64,000 nt of DNA, taken from Fibrobacter sp. (GTDB taxonomy: Bacteria; Fibrobacterota; Fibrobacteria; Fibrobacterales; Fibrobacteraceae). Within the stretch, counting starts at the first letter, position 1, and each line of letters opens with the position of its first letter. Position numbers and translations under genes: made by a program. The notes beneath the pieces were generated by a model, which saw only the letters and a list, made by a program, of their open reading frames with translations, was not told the DNA's origin and ran no database searches. The DNA is taken from positions 1 to 64,000 of the forward strand of contig JAKSIM010000011.1 of assembly GCA_024398845.1 (NCBI GenBank), given 5' to 3'. This document shows positions 16,401 through 23,474 of this stretch, piece after piece.

Positions 16401-17303
16401 TACGCATCTGAAAAGTGGACCTTCCGTGCCACCAACAAGATGGGTATGCTCTTCGTGACCATGGCTGCTAAGATCCGCGAACAGGAACTTAACGGCAAGA
16501 AGGAAGAAGAAAAGTTTGCTGAACGTATCACTGTTGTCCAGCAGCTCCCGAACTACTACGAACAGGCTCGTCCGATCTTCCAGAAGAACATCGACCTTGC
16601 TCGTGACCAGGGTTTCTACAACCAGGATGTGATCGAAGCTGAAGAAGGTTATATCGAAATGTACTACCAGGGTTGCGCAGTGTTCGTCGAAGTTGCTGAT
16701 GCATTCGCCGCCGCTCCGCTTCCGGACTCCGCCGCTATCGTCAAGGAATACGTGGAATACGAAGGTGCCGTCAAGGAAGACGCTATCGAAATGGCCCACG
16801 AAGACTTGGAAGCCTACCGTGCAGAACTTGCTAGCAAGTCCGACGGTGCTAAGCAGCTCGCTATCCCGCAGTGCGCTACGGGTATCAAGGCCTCTGCTCA
16901 CTACGGTATCGATAACCAGTGGACCGCTAAGTTGTTCGAAACCATGAAGACTTTGGATGAAACTAACGAAGTGAACAACACCAAGATCACTAAGTTTGAC
17001 CCGTCCACCTTGTTCAGCGACCCGTCTTACTTCAAGACCAAGGCTCGTATCGAACAGATCTCCAAGTCCGAAGTCATGACTCCGGAAGAACAGATCAATA
17101 CTTACCGCGACATTATCAAGGAAGCTAAGGCCGATAACGAAAAGTTGAAGGCTGAACTTGCTGACCTGAACAAGCAGATGTCTTCTGTGCCTTCTACTTC
17201 TGTGGGTGGAATGGATGACTCCGCTTCGATGAACGCTGCTCCTGCCGCCGCTCCAGCCCCTGCAAAGAAGGCTCCGGCCAAGAAAAAAGGCAAGAAAAAA
17301 TAG
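13467..17303 (+). CDS. 1278-residue periplasmic TPR scaffold protein
   Basis: The signal peptide is MKKIFLVTAIVCSLIGTSFA. The first 150 mature residues hold several Cys residues (CKDKTTEAKKML, CKSMEKGS, CANSYK, CRSGG, CKGKQNKRC). Then follow many TPR-like helix pairs (about 150-1000), a helical region, and a C-terminal coiled coil (TYRDIIKEAKADNEKLKAEL). The tail is Ala/Pro/Lys-rich (APAPAKKAPAKKKGKKK). It resembles GltE/AglT-type and YbgF-type TPR proteins of Tol- or Glt-like systems in architecture, but is far longer. It is inferred to be a periplasmic scaffold linking motor and outer membrane. A terminator follows, but the TolQ-like gene continues the locus. Confidence 0.8.
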   Translation: MKKIFLVTAIVCSLIGTSFAGSDPCKDKTTEAKKMLAKCKSMEKGSAKYKECANSYKVIKNQAEQACRSGGLDEEGMRGAIAQWEKQVNNCKGKQNKRCASALQQLGHYQFQLEEKLFLDKQAQYEEDVAWCADRDNKPEKCANIDQFPKADHQKSLGYFLEYIDKYPKEDKTPVVLYQAAAVQEASGEDDKAFRLRERLVKNFPDNGLVPKAWLRIAEYHFMNRKFRDAIGAYKRVTGFENLTGKEAALAMYHLAESYYNIAEYETAAVKYYDYIIGADKGKYPNDLRAEAMDFMAASFSDLDGGGVQEAEAFLKDKKVPFKDSVYYRIGMKNKDHDRNEEAVQSFKRLMSINPDYIDAPLADIAMIEILIVQQKFEDAQAHRYVVVKRYDRNSSWFKKNQKYPESVKNAETAIRGAMLDIPQYHHARAAKLTKEGDLEAGKKQYAEAIKAYEAFLKRYAKEPTWDEYKVHINLALVYQEMGQHANAAKMFNWIVDTDTTRYGRRPMGSEALLKKEEAGYNAVLMMDQAREDAKKKKAGDDAVKAYTLPETKAYFAQVDKYMAKFGQNKEAAELAYNAAIVHYDAKQYKTAVTVLRELRQKYPNHQYILLISRMLAQSLLESDQLDEALTEFEWLYKQYHDVKATKNDSMAKEIEKAIAAVLFQKAEKSVKNQQYEQGAQAYLALVKRYPLVSFSDKAVFEAGVAYENAKMYDKAAETFMILPKQYASSSLTIKGILRAASAYKKGGKPQQAATTFLFITNNFPQDSMAFQAIGFAAQTYDSIPDKKNAAVTFELAYKRYPKHEKTPAFLYSACLSYDEAKMTDEAIRCSKDLVRDYPKSTYALDAAFSIPVAYGNAKKWDLAAQEYHNFIKMYTEDKEKLIAAYIGAARAYMELKEEDKAVADYDATLKAYDKYGLQIKNADPGVPAEAAFYLGEHEYHKMEPIEIKGKDKEKAKVIKQLVDILQKAMSQYSKSATYASEKWTFRATNKMGMLFVTMAAKIREQELNGKKEEEKFAERITVVQQLPNYYEQARPIFQKNIDLARDQGFYNQDVIEAEEGYIEMYYQGCAVFVEVADAFAAAPLPDSAAIVKEYVEYEGAVKEDAIEMAHEDLEAYRAELASKSDGAKQLAIPQCATGIKASAHYGIDNQWTAKLFETMKTLDETNEVNNTKITKFDPSTLFSDPSYFKTKARIEQISKSEVMTPEEQINTYRDIIKEAKADNEKLKAELADLNKQMSSVPSTSVGGMDDSASMNAAPAAAPAPAKKAPAKKKGKKK

Positions 17304-17321
17304 CGGTAAAAACAATTTTAC

Positions 17322-17352
17322 GGGGAACCTAGTTCATAGGGTTCCCCTTATT
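17322..17352 (+). terminator. Hairpin terminator/attenuator between the TPR and TolQ genes
   Basis: GGGGAACC pairs with GGTTCCCC and is followed by a T/A-rich run. It separates the three outer-membrane/TPR genes from the four motor-type genes. If leaky, it would set their ratio. Confidence 0.7.
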
Positions 17353-17491
17353 TATTGGGCTTCAAGGCGATTTTATGGGGGTAAAGAAAGTTTTACAGCT
17401 TGAATCGTCCCAAATGGCTCTAAAAAAAATAAATATGAACAAGAATTTCAAAAACAAACCAAAAAACAACACACTCTAAAGGAGTACTCTA

Positions 17492-18112
17492 ATGTCTAAA
17501 ATGCTCGAATCTTTCAGCCCTGAATCCGATGGTTGGCAGTTCATGTGGATCATCTTGGCCGTGTTCATCATTGGCCTTGGTTTCACCATTGAACGTATTG
17601 TCTACATCATGGTTAAAAGCTCCAAGGGTCGCGCCAAGTTCCTCGCTGACTTCGGTAAGCTCATTAGCTCTCAGAACTTTGATCAGGCTCTGAGCCTTGC
17701 CAATGCCACCAACCTCCCGGTTGCTCGCATTATGGCTGCTATCGTCAGCAATCGTGCCGGTGGCCGCGATCAGATGCAGGCTGCTTGCGACGCAGTGTTC
17801 CTCACCGAAGCTCCGCGTCTTACTCGTTACGTTTCCATTATTTCCGTTATGGCTTCCATCTCTACCTTGCTCGGACTTATGGGTACGATTTACGGTCTGA
17901 TCTTTACGTTCGACGCTGTGGCTAACAAACCGGCTTCTGAACGTGCTAAGGCCCTTTCCGATGGTATTGCTATCGCTATGGGTACTACGCTCCTCGGACT
18001 TCTCTCCGCAGTGCCTCTTCTCGTTCTCGTTGGTATCCTCAACATGAACTCTGAACGCCTGATCCAGGAAATGGAAGAAAAGGGCCTCAAGATTATCAAC
18101 TCCCTCTCGTAA
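17492..18112 (+). CDS. MotA/TolQ/ExbB-family proton channel protein
   Basis: A 206-residue inner-membrane protein with three membrane helices: about 15-37 (WQFMWIILAVFIIGLGFTIE), about 110-140 (SIISVMASISTLLGLMGTIYG) and about 160-190 (AIAMGTTLLGLLSAVPLLVL). The conserved TolQ features LLGLMGTIYG and GTTLLGL with the pore-lining Thr residues are present. Five such subunits surround two TolR/ExbD helices and couple proton flow to movement. AAAGGAG precedes the ATG. It is followed by two TolR-like genes and an AgmX/TonB-like gene, the same set as AglR/AglQ/AglS plus an AgmX-type protein in myxobacterial gliding. Confidence 0.92.
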   Translation: MSKMLESFSPESDGWQFMWIILAVFIIGLGFTIERIVYIMVKSSKGRAKFLADFGKLISSQNFDQALSLANATNLPVARIMAAIVSNRAGGRDQMQAACDAVFLTEAPRLTRYVSIISVMASISTLLGLMGTIYGLIFTFDAVANKPASERAKALSDGIAIAMGTTLLGLLSAVPLLVLVGILNMNSERLIQEMEEKGLKIINSLS

Positions 18113-18149
18113 TTTTTTAGAGAGTTAATTTTAACTGGAGTTATAAAAC

Positions 18150-19046
18150 ATGGCAAAAGAAATTAAGAAACCTGCGAAGCCAGATGAACCGGACTTGCTC
18201 CCGGCGATGGGCTTGTTCACTATTCTTATTCCTATGCTTTTGTCCATGACGGCTTTCTCTAAGCTTGCTATTGTCGAAGTCAATCTGCCAGAACGTAGTA
18301 TGATGCAGATGGACAACGAAACTCCTCCGGAACCGGACCAGCAAGCATTGAACTTGTCCCTCGCAATCACCAGCGATTATCTCGTGATCGGTGCTCGCGG
18401 TGGTTTCCAGCCGAACGTCTATTTCAAGGAAATGTGGACGTTCCGTTGCAAGTCCGATGCTAAGTTGGTTACTCACGCTCCCGAGGATGTCAAGGCAGCT
18501 GTTGAAAGCGGACACGGACCGAAGTGCAAAGACGGCTCTGAGATGGATAAAGAGAAGTATCTCTATGAAATCGAGAGCATCGAACTCTGGGCAATTCAGA
18601 AGGAATCTGAAGAAGACCCGGGTAAGGTCATTTGGGCCTTGTACTCTAACGGTGGTAGCGCTGAAGAAGCTATTGCCGATAGTGCCTACGTAGATGGCAA
18701 CAACAACTTCCTCGCTTTGCCGGGTGAAGGCGCTATGGGCCTCACTCCTCCGCCAGCTCTCAAGAAGCCGGCCGCAGGTGTCGCTCTCGCTACGCTTACC
18801 CCGAACTCTGCTCGTACGCTCAAACCGGATGTTGCTGCGAAGAACATCATCTATCCGCTCTCTGCTTACGATCTGATTGCGAAGGACCTCATTGCTATCC
18901 ACACGCAGTTTATTGACCTCGAAGACGTTGATAACATTATCATCGTTGCTAACGATGATACTCAATTTGACAAGATCATCCAGCTTATGGACCGTTCCAA
19001 GGAAGCTGGTTTCACCAAGATCAATCTTGCTAAGTTGGGAGGTTAA
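18150..19046 (+). CDS. ExbD/TolR-like protein, long form, lacking the membrane Asp
   Basis: A 298-residue protein, about twice the usual ExbD length. One membrane helix (about 15-40; DLLPAMGLFTILIPMLLSM) is followed by a periplasmic region with an insertion (about 70-215) carrying two Cys and a Pro-rich stretch. The C-terminal ExbD-type fold ends AGFTKINLAKLGG. In TolR, ExbD and MotB the helix carries an Asp that binds the proton; here the equivalent stretch reads MGLFTILIPM with no acidic residue. The neighbouring second copy keeps the Asp. A heterodimer of one active and one inactive plug helix is the likely arrangement. It ends three bases before the second copy. Confidence 0.85.
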   Translation: MAKEIKKPAKPDEPDLLPAMGLFTILIPMLLSMTAFSKLAIVEVNLPERSMMQMDNETPPEPDQQALNLSLAITSDYLVIGARGGFQPNVYFKEMWTFRCKSDAKLVTHAPEDVKAAVESGHGPKCKDGSEMDKEKYLYEIESIELWAIQKESEEDPGKVIWALYSNGGSAEEAIADSAYVDGNNNFLALPGEGAMGLTPPPALKKPAAGVALATLTPNSARTLKPDVAAKNIIYPLSAYDLIAKDLIAIHTQFIDLEDVDNIIIVANDDTQFDKIIQLMDRSKEAGFTKINLAKLGG

Positions 19047-19048
19047 TC

Positions 19049-19543
19049 ATGGCTAGAAGAACTCGTAAATATAGCGAAGACGTACCTTTCTCCCTCACGT
19101 CCATGATGGACATGATGACCATCATTCTGGTGTTCATGATTAAGAACTTGGACGCAGAAGGTCAGCTCTTGACTCAGGCCGAAAACTTGATTCTTCCGAT
19201 TTCTACATCGAAGATCCAGCCGAAGACCGTGTCCCTGACTGTGGTGGTTGATGCGAACTACATTATCGCCGATAATGAAAAGGTGGTGCCGACTGCTGAC
19301 GTTCTCGCTCAGGAAGACCTGCTTGTGACCAAGCTGGACGAAATCCTGAAGGACCGTCGTGCAATCGAACAGGAACATGCTCTTAAGATGGGCCTTCCTG
19401 CCGATGAAGCTGGCAACATCATTGTTCAGATCGACAAGAATATCCCATACGATGCGATGTATAAGGTGATGGCTACTTGTGGCTTCTCCGGTTACACGAA
19501 TATCGCATTCGCCGTGATGGAAAAGAACGGCGGGGAGGAATAA
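19049..19543 (+). CDS. ExbD/TolR-like protein with intact proton-binding Asp
   Basis: A 164-residue, normal-length biopolymer-transport protein. The single helix (about 13-33) reads LTSMMDMMTIILVFMIK and contains the conserved Asp that TolR, ExbD and MotB use to carry protons past TolQ/ExbB/MotA. The periplasmic domain has the usual beta-alpha pattern (SLTVVVDANYIIADNEK ... VQIDKNIPYDAMYKVMATCGFSGYTNIAFAV). It is expected to pair with the preceding long copy inside a TolQ pentamer. Tight spacing on both sides (two bases each) shows co-transcription and probably coupled translation. Confidence 0.93.
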   Translation: MARRTRKYSEDVPFSLTSMMDMMTIILVFMIKNLDAEGQLLTQAENLILPISTSKIQPKTVSLTVVVDANYIIADNEKVVPTADVLAQEDLLVTKLDEILKDRRAIEQEHALKMGLPADEAGNIIVQIDKNIPYDAMYKVMATCGFSGYTNIAFAVMEKNGGEE

Positions 19544-19545
19544 TA

Positions 19546-20481
19546 ATGGCTAAGAAAAAAGAACAGATAGATCCGTTAGTAGCGTCGCTGATGCCGGAAT
19601 CCGACAAGAAGATGGGCGCTATCGTCGGTATCTCCTTGGTTATAGCTCTTGCTATTTCTCTGTGGGCTTCCATGTACGAAGCTGTGGTTGACGAAGTTAT
19701 CTTCGAAGAATCTGCAGCTGAAGACCTCTCCGCTTCTATGATGATGGAAGAGAAGAAGGAAGAGAAAAAGGAAGAAAAGAAGAAAGAAGAACCCAAGAAG
19801 CCTCGTAAGAAGGCCGGTGGCGGTGGTAAGCCGCGTGGTAAGGGTCAGCCGAACGCTCCGCAGACTCGTGGCGTGCTCAAGCTCCTTACTGCTCAGACCA
19901 AGAACGCCAGTGCTGCTGCTTACGACCTCATGAAGAACCAGAAGTTCACTAAGGACATCGATAAGGTTCTTAAGGATGTGGCTGGCCTCCAGACTACGGG
20001 TAAGACCGTTCTCGGTGGTCGTCGCGGTAAGGCTGATGGTGGCTTTAACGAAGGTTACGCTGAAGGCGGTTCCGGTGGTATCGGTGACGGTCTGGCTGGC
20101 CTCCTTGGCGGTGGTGGCGGTGGTATCGCTACTAAGGCTAAGGGCTCCATCAAGACCCCGTCTGAACGTGATATCGACATGGGCGCTGGTGGTGGTTCCC
20201 GTTCTGCTGCAGACATCATGAAGGTTGTCCGTCAGCGTACTCCGGGTCTCCGTCACATCTATAACAAGTTCCTGAAGAAGAAACCGGGATTCCAGGGTAA
20301 GGTTACCTTGAAGTTCACGATTGCTCCGGGTGGCGAAATTATCAGCATTTCCATTGCGTCCTCCACTACCGGTTACGGCGAATTTGATGGCGAAATCAAG
20401 ACCGCTGTGAGCCGCTGGAAGTTCAGCAAGGTTAAGTCTGGTAACACGACGGTGACCATTCCGTTCACGTTCTCCGAATAA
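19546..20481 (+). CDS. AgmX/PglI C-terminal-domain, TonB-like energy transducer
   Basis: A 311-residue protein. A cytoplasmic N-terminus precedes one membrane helix (about 25-47; MGAIVGISLVIALAISLWA). Next comes a Glu/Lys-rich stretch (KKEEKKEEKKKEEPKKPRKK), then a Gly-rich region with GGGGGG and RRGKADGG. The C-terminal domain (about 225-311) contains VRQRTPGLRHIYNKFLKKKP, GKVTLKFTIAPGGEI and a closing TVTIPFTF, the pattern of the AgmX/PglI C-terminal, TonB-like domain. It would carry force from the TolQ/TolR motor across the periplasm. GGGGAGG lies before the ATG at 19546. A terminator closes the operon at about 20540. Confidence 0.87.
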   Translation: MAKKKEQIDPLVASLMPESDKKMGAIVGISLVIALAISLWASMYEAVVDEVIFEESAAEDLSASMMMEEKKEEKKEEKKKEEPKKPRKKAGGGGKPRGKGQPNAPQTRGVLKLLTAQTKNASAAAYDLMKNQKFTKDIDKVLKDVAGLQTTGKTVLGGRRGKADGGFNEGYAEGGSGGIGDGLAGLLGGGGGGIATKAKGSIKTPSERDIDMGAGGGSRSAADIMKVVRQRTPGLRHIYNKFLKKKPGFQGKVTLKFTIAPGGEIISISIASSTTGYGEFDGEIKTAVSRWKFSKVKSGNTTVTIPFTFSE

Positions 20482-20509
20482 TCTCAAGAACTCGTGCGAT
20501 TTACGCAAA

Positions 20510-20540
20510 AAAGGCCAGGCCTAAAAGCCTGGTCTTTTTT
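20510..20540 (+). terminator. Terminator after the AgmX/TonB-like gene
   Basis: CCAGGC pairs with GCCTGG around a CTAAAA loop, followed by TCTTTTTT. Confidence 0.85.
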
Positions 20541-20609
20541 GTATTTTTTTGTTGCCTTTTGTAAAAAATAATCTAACTTTAAGATAGAATTTACAATAGG
20601 AGTCTATCA

Positions 20610-21896
20610 ATGAAATTAAGATCTGCCGCTGCTGTGGGTGTTGCCTTCGGTATCCTCGGTGTAGGTTCCGCGTTTGCAACTTTCGCTCGCATTGAATCTA
20701 TGGGCAAGAATACGACTTACATCATGGACGATGTGAGTATTTTTGATAACCCGGCTAACATCAACCTTTACCCGAACTACTTGATTGGTGAATTCGGCCC
20801 TTATACCGAACATGTTGCCACCGGTGAAAACATGGATCCGCAACATCCGAATTTCGGTGGTATTTTTAGCCTTTCCATGGGTGACGAAAATAATCCGGAT
20901 CCGCGCATTTCCATTGGTGGTATGTTCGGTCGTTTCTCTGAACTCGCTATGTACCTTCCGGACGTTGTTATCGGTGAAGGCGGCAAGTTGAATGTGACCC
21001 CGGAAACCGTGACGAACTTTGATGGTTTCTTGGGCGGAACGCTCACTAATGGTGATGCTTGGGGCTTGCATGTTTACATTGCACACCAGGATGGTGGTTA
21101 CAAGACTGGTAGCGGTACCTATCAGGTTGATTCCGACGCATTCGCCTCCATTGTACAGGCTGATGGTGGTTTGAACCTCCAGTTCGGTAGCAACATCGAC
21201 TTTGAATTCAGCTTCGGTATTGCCCGTATCCAGTATGGTCAGGAACACGAAAACTTCTTTGACGATGGAGACTTCTCCTTCCTCGCCAAGTCCCGTGCGT
21301 TCTTCACTCTCGACGCTCTCGATGGTGAACTCGTTCCGGCTTTCTCCATGAAGTTGATTCAGGCTCCGGGTATTGAAGACAACCGTGCTATGGTTGGCCT
21401 CGGCATCAATGTGGCTTTGGACCGTGGCTTCTTCTGGTTGGGCGGTGACTTTATTTGGAACAAGACCAGAGCTCATGACTGGACTTATGATTATGATACA
21501 GGCAAGTCCACTTACAATGACAACAACCTCAATGACCCGAACTGGGATGAACGCAAGGATATTGGCGGCATGATCAGTTTTGGTATTGAACGTAACATTT
21601 GGTGGGACTGGTTCGTTATCCGCGTGGGTGGCCAGAAGTCCATTCTCTATACGCAATGCGACCAGAACGAAAAGAATACCGGCAAGAACGGCATTTGCAA
21701 GGAAGATGGTAACTTCTTCTCTACGAATCCGGTTGCTGACGGCACCAACAAGGACCATGTGGGCTTTGGCTTTGGCATCAACATCGAAGAAAAGTTGAAA
21801 ATTGACGTGACTGTTGCCGAAGACATGCTGTTCCGTAACCCATTCCAGGGTGAAGGCCGCCTCTTCTCTAGAATCTCCGCTACTTACAGCTTCTAG
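20610..21896 (+). CDS. Outer-membrane beta-barrel protein of unknown function
   Basis: A 428-residue protein. The signal peptide (MKLRSAAAVGVAFGILGVGSAFA) is followed by FARIESMGKNTTYIMDDVSI and then amphipathic beta strands rich in Gly and aromatics to the C-terminal residue (ISATYSF, ending in Phe as barrel proteins often do). A run of Asp/Asn-rich loops suggests surface exposure. The start has an AGGAGTC ribosome site. It lies after the terminator of the motor operon with its own AT-rich leader, so it may be a separate unit, but its position suggests it belongs to the same apparatus. No specific family is recognised. Confidence 0.7.
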   Translation: MKLRSAAAVGVAFGILGVGSAFATFARIESMGKNTTYIMDDVSIFDNPANINLYPNYLIGEFGPYTEHVATGENMDPQHPNFGGIFSLSMGDENNPDPRISIGGMFGRFSELAMYLPDVVIGEGGKLNVTPETVTNFDGFLGGTLTNGDAWGLHVYIAHQDGGYKTGSGTYQVDSDAFASIVQADGGLNLQFGSNIDFEFSFGIARIQYGQEHENFFDDGDFSFLAKSRAFFTLDALDGELVPAFSMKLIQAPGIEDNRAMVGLGINVALDRGFFWLGGDFIWNKTRAHDWTYDYDTGKSTYNDNNLNDPNWDERKDIGGMISFGIERNIWWDWFVIRVGGQKSILYTQCDQNEKNTGKNGICKEDGNFFSTNPVADGTNKDHVGFGFGINIEEKLKIDVTVAEDMLFRNPFQGEGRLFSRISATYSF

Positions 21897-21933
21897 TGAA
21901 TGCTTTCGCTTAAGCGAAGCTAGTTTTAAAGAA

Positions 21934-21966
21934 GACCTTGGTTTAATGACCAAGGCCTTTCTTTTT
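21934..21966 (+). terminator. Terminator after the outer-membrane barrel gene
   Basis: ACCTTGGT pairs with ACCAAGGC-type bases around AATG, followed by TTTCTTTTT. A smaller palindrome, GCTTCGCTTAAGCGAAGC-like, sits just upstream at about 21902-21921. Confidence 0.8.
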
Positions 21967-21993
21967 ACGCTTTTAGTTATCTATATTTTTATC

Positions 21994-22359
21994 ATGAAAA
22001 ATTTAATTGTGCTGCTTGCTTTGTGTGCCCTGGTTATGGGCTGTTCCGAACGCCCTGACCGTATTGAAAAAAAACTGGAAAGCTACCTTCAGGAAGACCT
22101 GAAATTCATGGTGGCCGAGACTATGCATGCATCGGGGAATAAGAATGGCCTTTTGGATGAACCCTACTACCGCGTAAAGGACTTTCGTTTGTTCGAAGGC
22201 GCCGCTGCCGAGATTTATTCGGCCTACGCAGAAGTAGATTTCTTTATTTACAAGGACATTGCGATGCACGAGAAGAGAAAGTACCGCTACGATGCGCAAT
22301 CCAGACATTGGGACCGTTATTTGAAGACGCTTTTATTTGGCAAGGATTCCATTCAGTAG
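21994..22359 (+). CDS. Small lipoprotein of unknown function
   Basis: A 121-residue protein. The N-terminus MKNLIVLLALCALVMGC is a lipoprotein signal with lipobox LVMGC (Cys17). The rest is a short mixed alpha/beta domain with many charged and aromatic residues; no family is recognised. The ATG at 21994 is chosen over a far upstream in-frame start at 21814, which would lie inside the preceding gene. There is no Shine-Dalgarno; TATATT at 21982-21987 lies exactly six bases before the ATG, so the message may be leaderless. The mre operon follows after 69 bases. Confidence 0.7.
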   Translation: MKNLIVLLALCALVMGCSERPDRIEKKLESYLQEDLKFMVAETMHASGNKNGLLDEPYYRVKDFRLFEGAAAEIYSAYAEVDFFIYKDIAMHEKRKYRYDAQSRHWDRYLKTLLFGKDSIQ

Positions 22360-22428
22360 CCGATACTTTTTTCTTAGAAATACTATATTTTTTTGTGTAA
22401 AAGTTCCACCTAAAAAAAGGGCACTATT

Positions 22429-23451
22429 TTGTTCGGTCTTTTCTCTTGCGATATTGGTATTGATCTCGGTACGGCAAACACTTTGGTCCACGTTGCCGGC
22501 CAGGGAATCGTGATTAATGAACCTACGGTGATTGCTGTGGACAGCAAGAACAACCGTGTTTCCGCCATCGGCTTTGAAGCAAAGAAAATGCTTGGCCGTA
22601 CCCCTGGTGAAGTTCGCGCCGTGCGTCCGATGCGCGATGGCGTGATTGCTGATTTTGAATTGGTTGAAACTTTGCTGCAGACGTTTATTAAGCGCGTGCA
22701 GAAATACCCGCTGTGGATGGTGAAACCTCGCGTGGTGGTCGGTGTGCCGAGTGGTATTACCGAAGTGGAAAAGCGTGCCGTGATTGATGCCGCCCGCCAG
22801 GCTGGTGCCAAGGAAGTTCACTTGGTTCACGAACCGATGGCCGCTGCCGTTGGTATGGGAATTCCGGTTGAAGATCCGGTGGGTAACATGATTGTGGATA
22901 TTGGCGGTGGTACGTCTGATATAGCCGTTATCGCTTTGAATGGCACGGTTTGTAACGCCTCTGTACGCGTTGGCGGTGATGAAATGGACGATGCCATTGT
23001 TCGCTACTTGCGCACGATGTACAACCTCCAGGTTGGCGAAAGCACTGCGGAACAAATCAAGATTCAGATTGGATCTGCTAGCCCGCTTGAAGAAGAATTG
23101 ACGATGGAAGTGAAGGGCCACGACTTTATTGCCGGTATGCCCCGCACCATGACCATCAAGAGTGAAGAAATTCGTGAAGCTTTGAATGAACCTGTGACTG
23201 CGATTGTCGAAGCTGTGAAGCAGGCCTTGAGCATGACTCCGGCAGAACTTTCTGCTGATATTTATGATAAGGGCATTATTATGACGGGCGGTAGCTCGCA
23301 GTTGCGCGGTTTTGACGAACGTATCCGCAAGGAGACGGGTCTTTCTGTGAATGTCATTGATGATGCTCTGGTTTGCGTTTGCAAGGGCGCCGCTCGCATT
23401 CTCGAAGATCTCGACAAGTATCGTCCTGTTTTGATTGCTTCTTCTAACTAG
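22429..23451 (+). CDS. mreB: Rod-shape determining protein MreB
   Basis: A 340-residue bacterial actin. The phosphate-binding loops IGIDLGTANTLVHV and MIVDIGGGTSDIAVI are intact, as is the adenosine motif GIIMTGGSSQL. MreB filaments under the inner membrane guide the elongation machinery. It starts with TTG (22429), preceded by AAAAAAAGGG; no in-frame ATG fits the family N-terminus. It leads mreC-mreD-mrdA-rodA, which follow with short gaps or overlaps. TATATT at 22384-22389 may be its -10 hexamer. Confidence 0.96.
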   Translation: MFGLFSCDIGIDLGTANTLVHVAGQGIVINEPTVIAVDSKNNRVSAIGFEAKKMLGRTPGEVRAVRPMRDGVIADFELVETLLQTFIKRVQKYPLWMVKPRVVVGVPSGITEVEKRAVIDAARQAGAKEVHLVHEPMAAAVGMGIPVEDPVGNMIVDIGGGTSDIAVIALNGTVCNASVRVGGDEMDDAIVRYLRTMYNLQVGESTAEQIKIQIGSASPLEEELTMEVKGHDFIAGMPRTMTIKSEEIREALNEPVTAIVEAVKQALSMTPAELSADIYDKGIIMTGGSSQLRGFDERIRKETGLSVNVIDDALVCVCKGAARILEDLDKYRPVLIASSN

Positions 23452-23474
23452 AACACTCTTTATATCACGGTTCG

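Noticed and set aside
13530-17315. 1261-codon open frame antisense to the long TPR gene
   Set aside because: The plus-strand TPR protein has a signal peptide, a start in good context and coherent repeats. The antisense frame stays open because the sense gene rarely uses codons that would read as stops on the other strand, and its translation shows no domain.
21814-21993. Upstream extension of the small lipoprotein gene
   Set aside because: It would start inside the preceding barrel gene and read through a terminator, and the lipobox signal begins at 21994.
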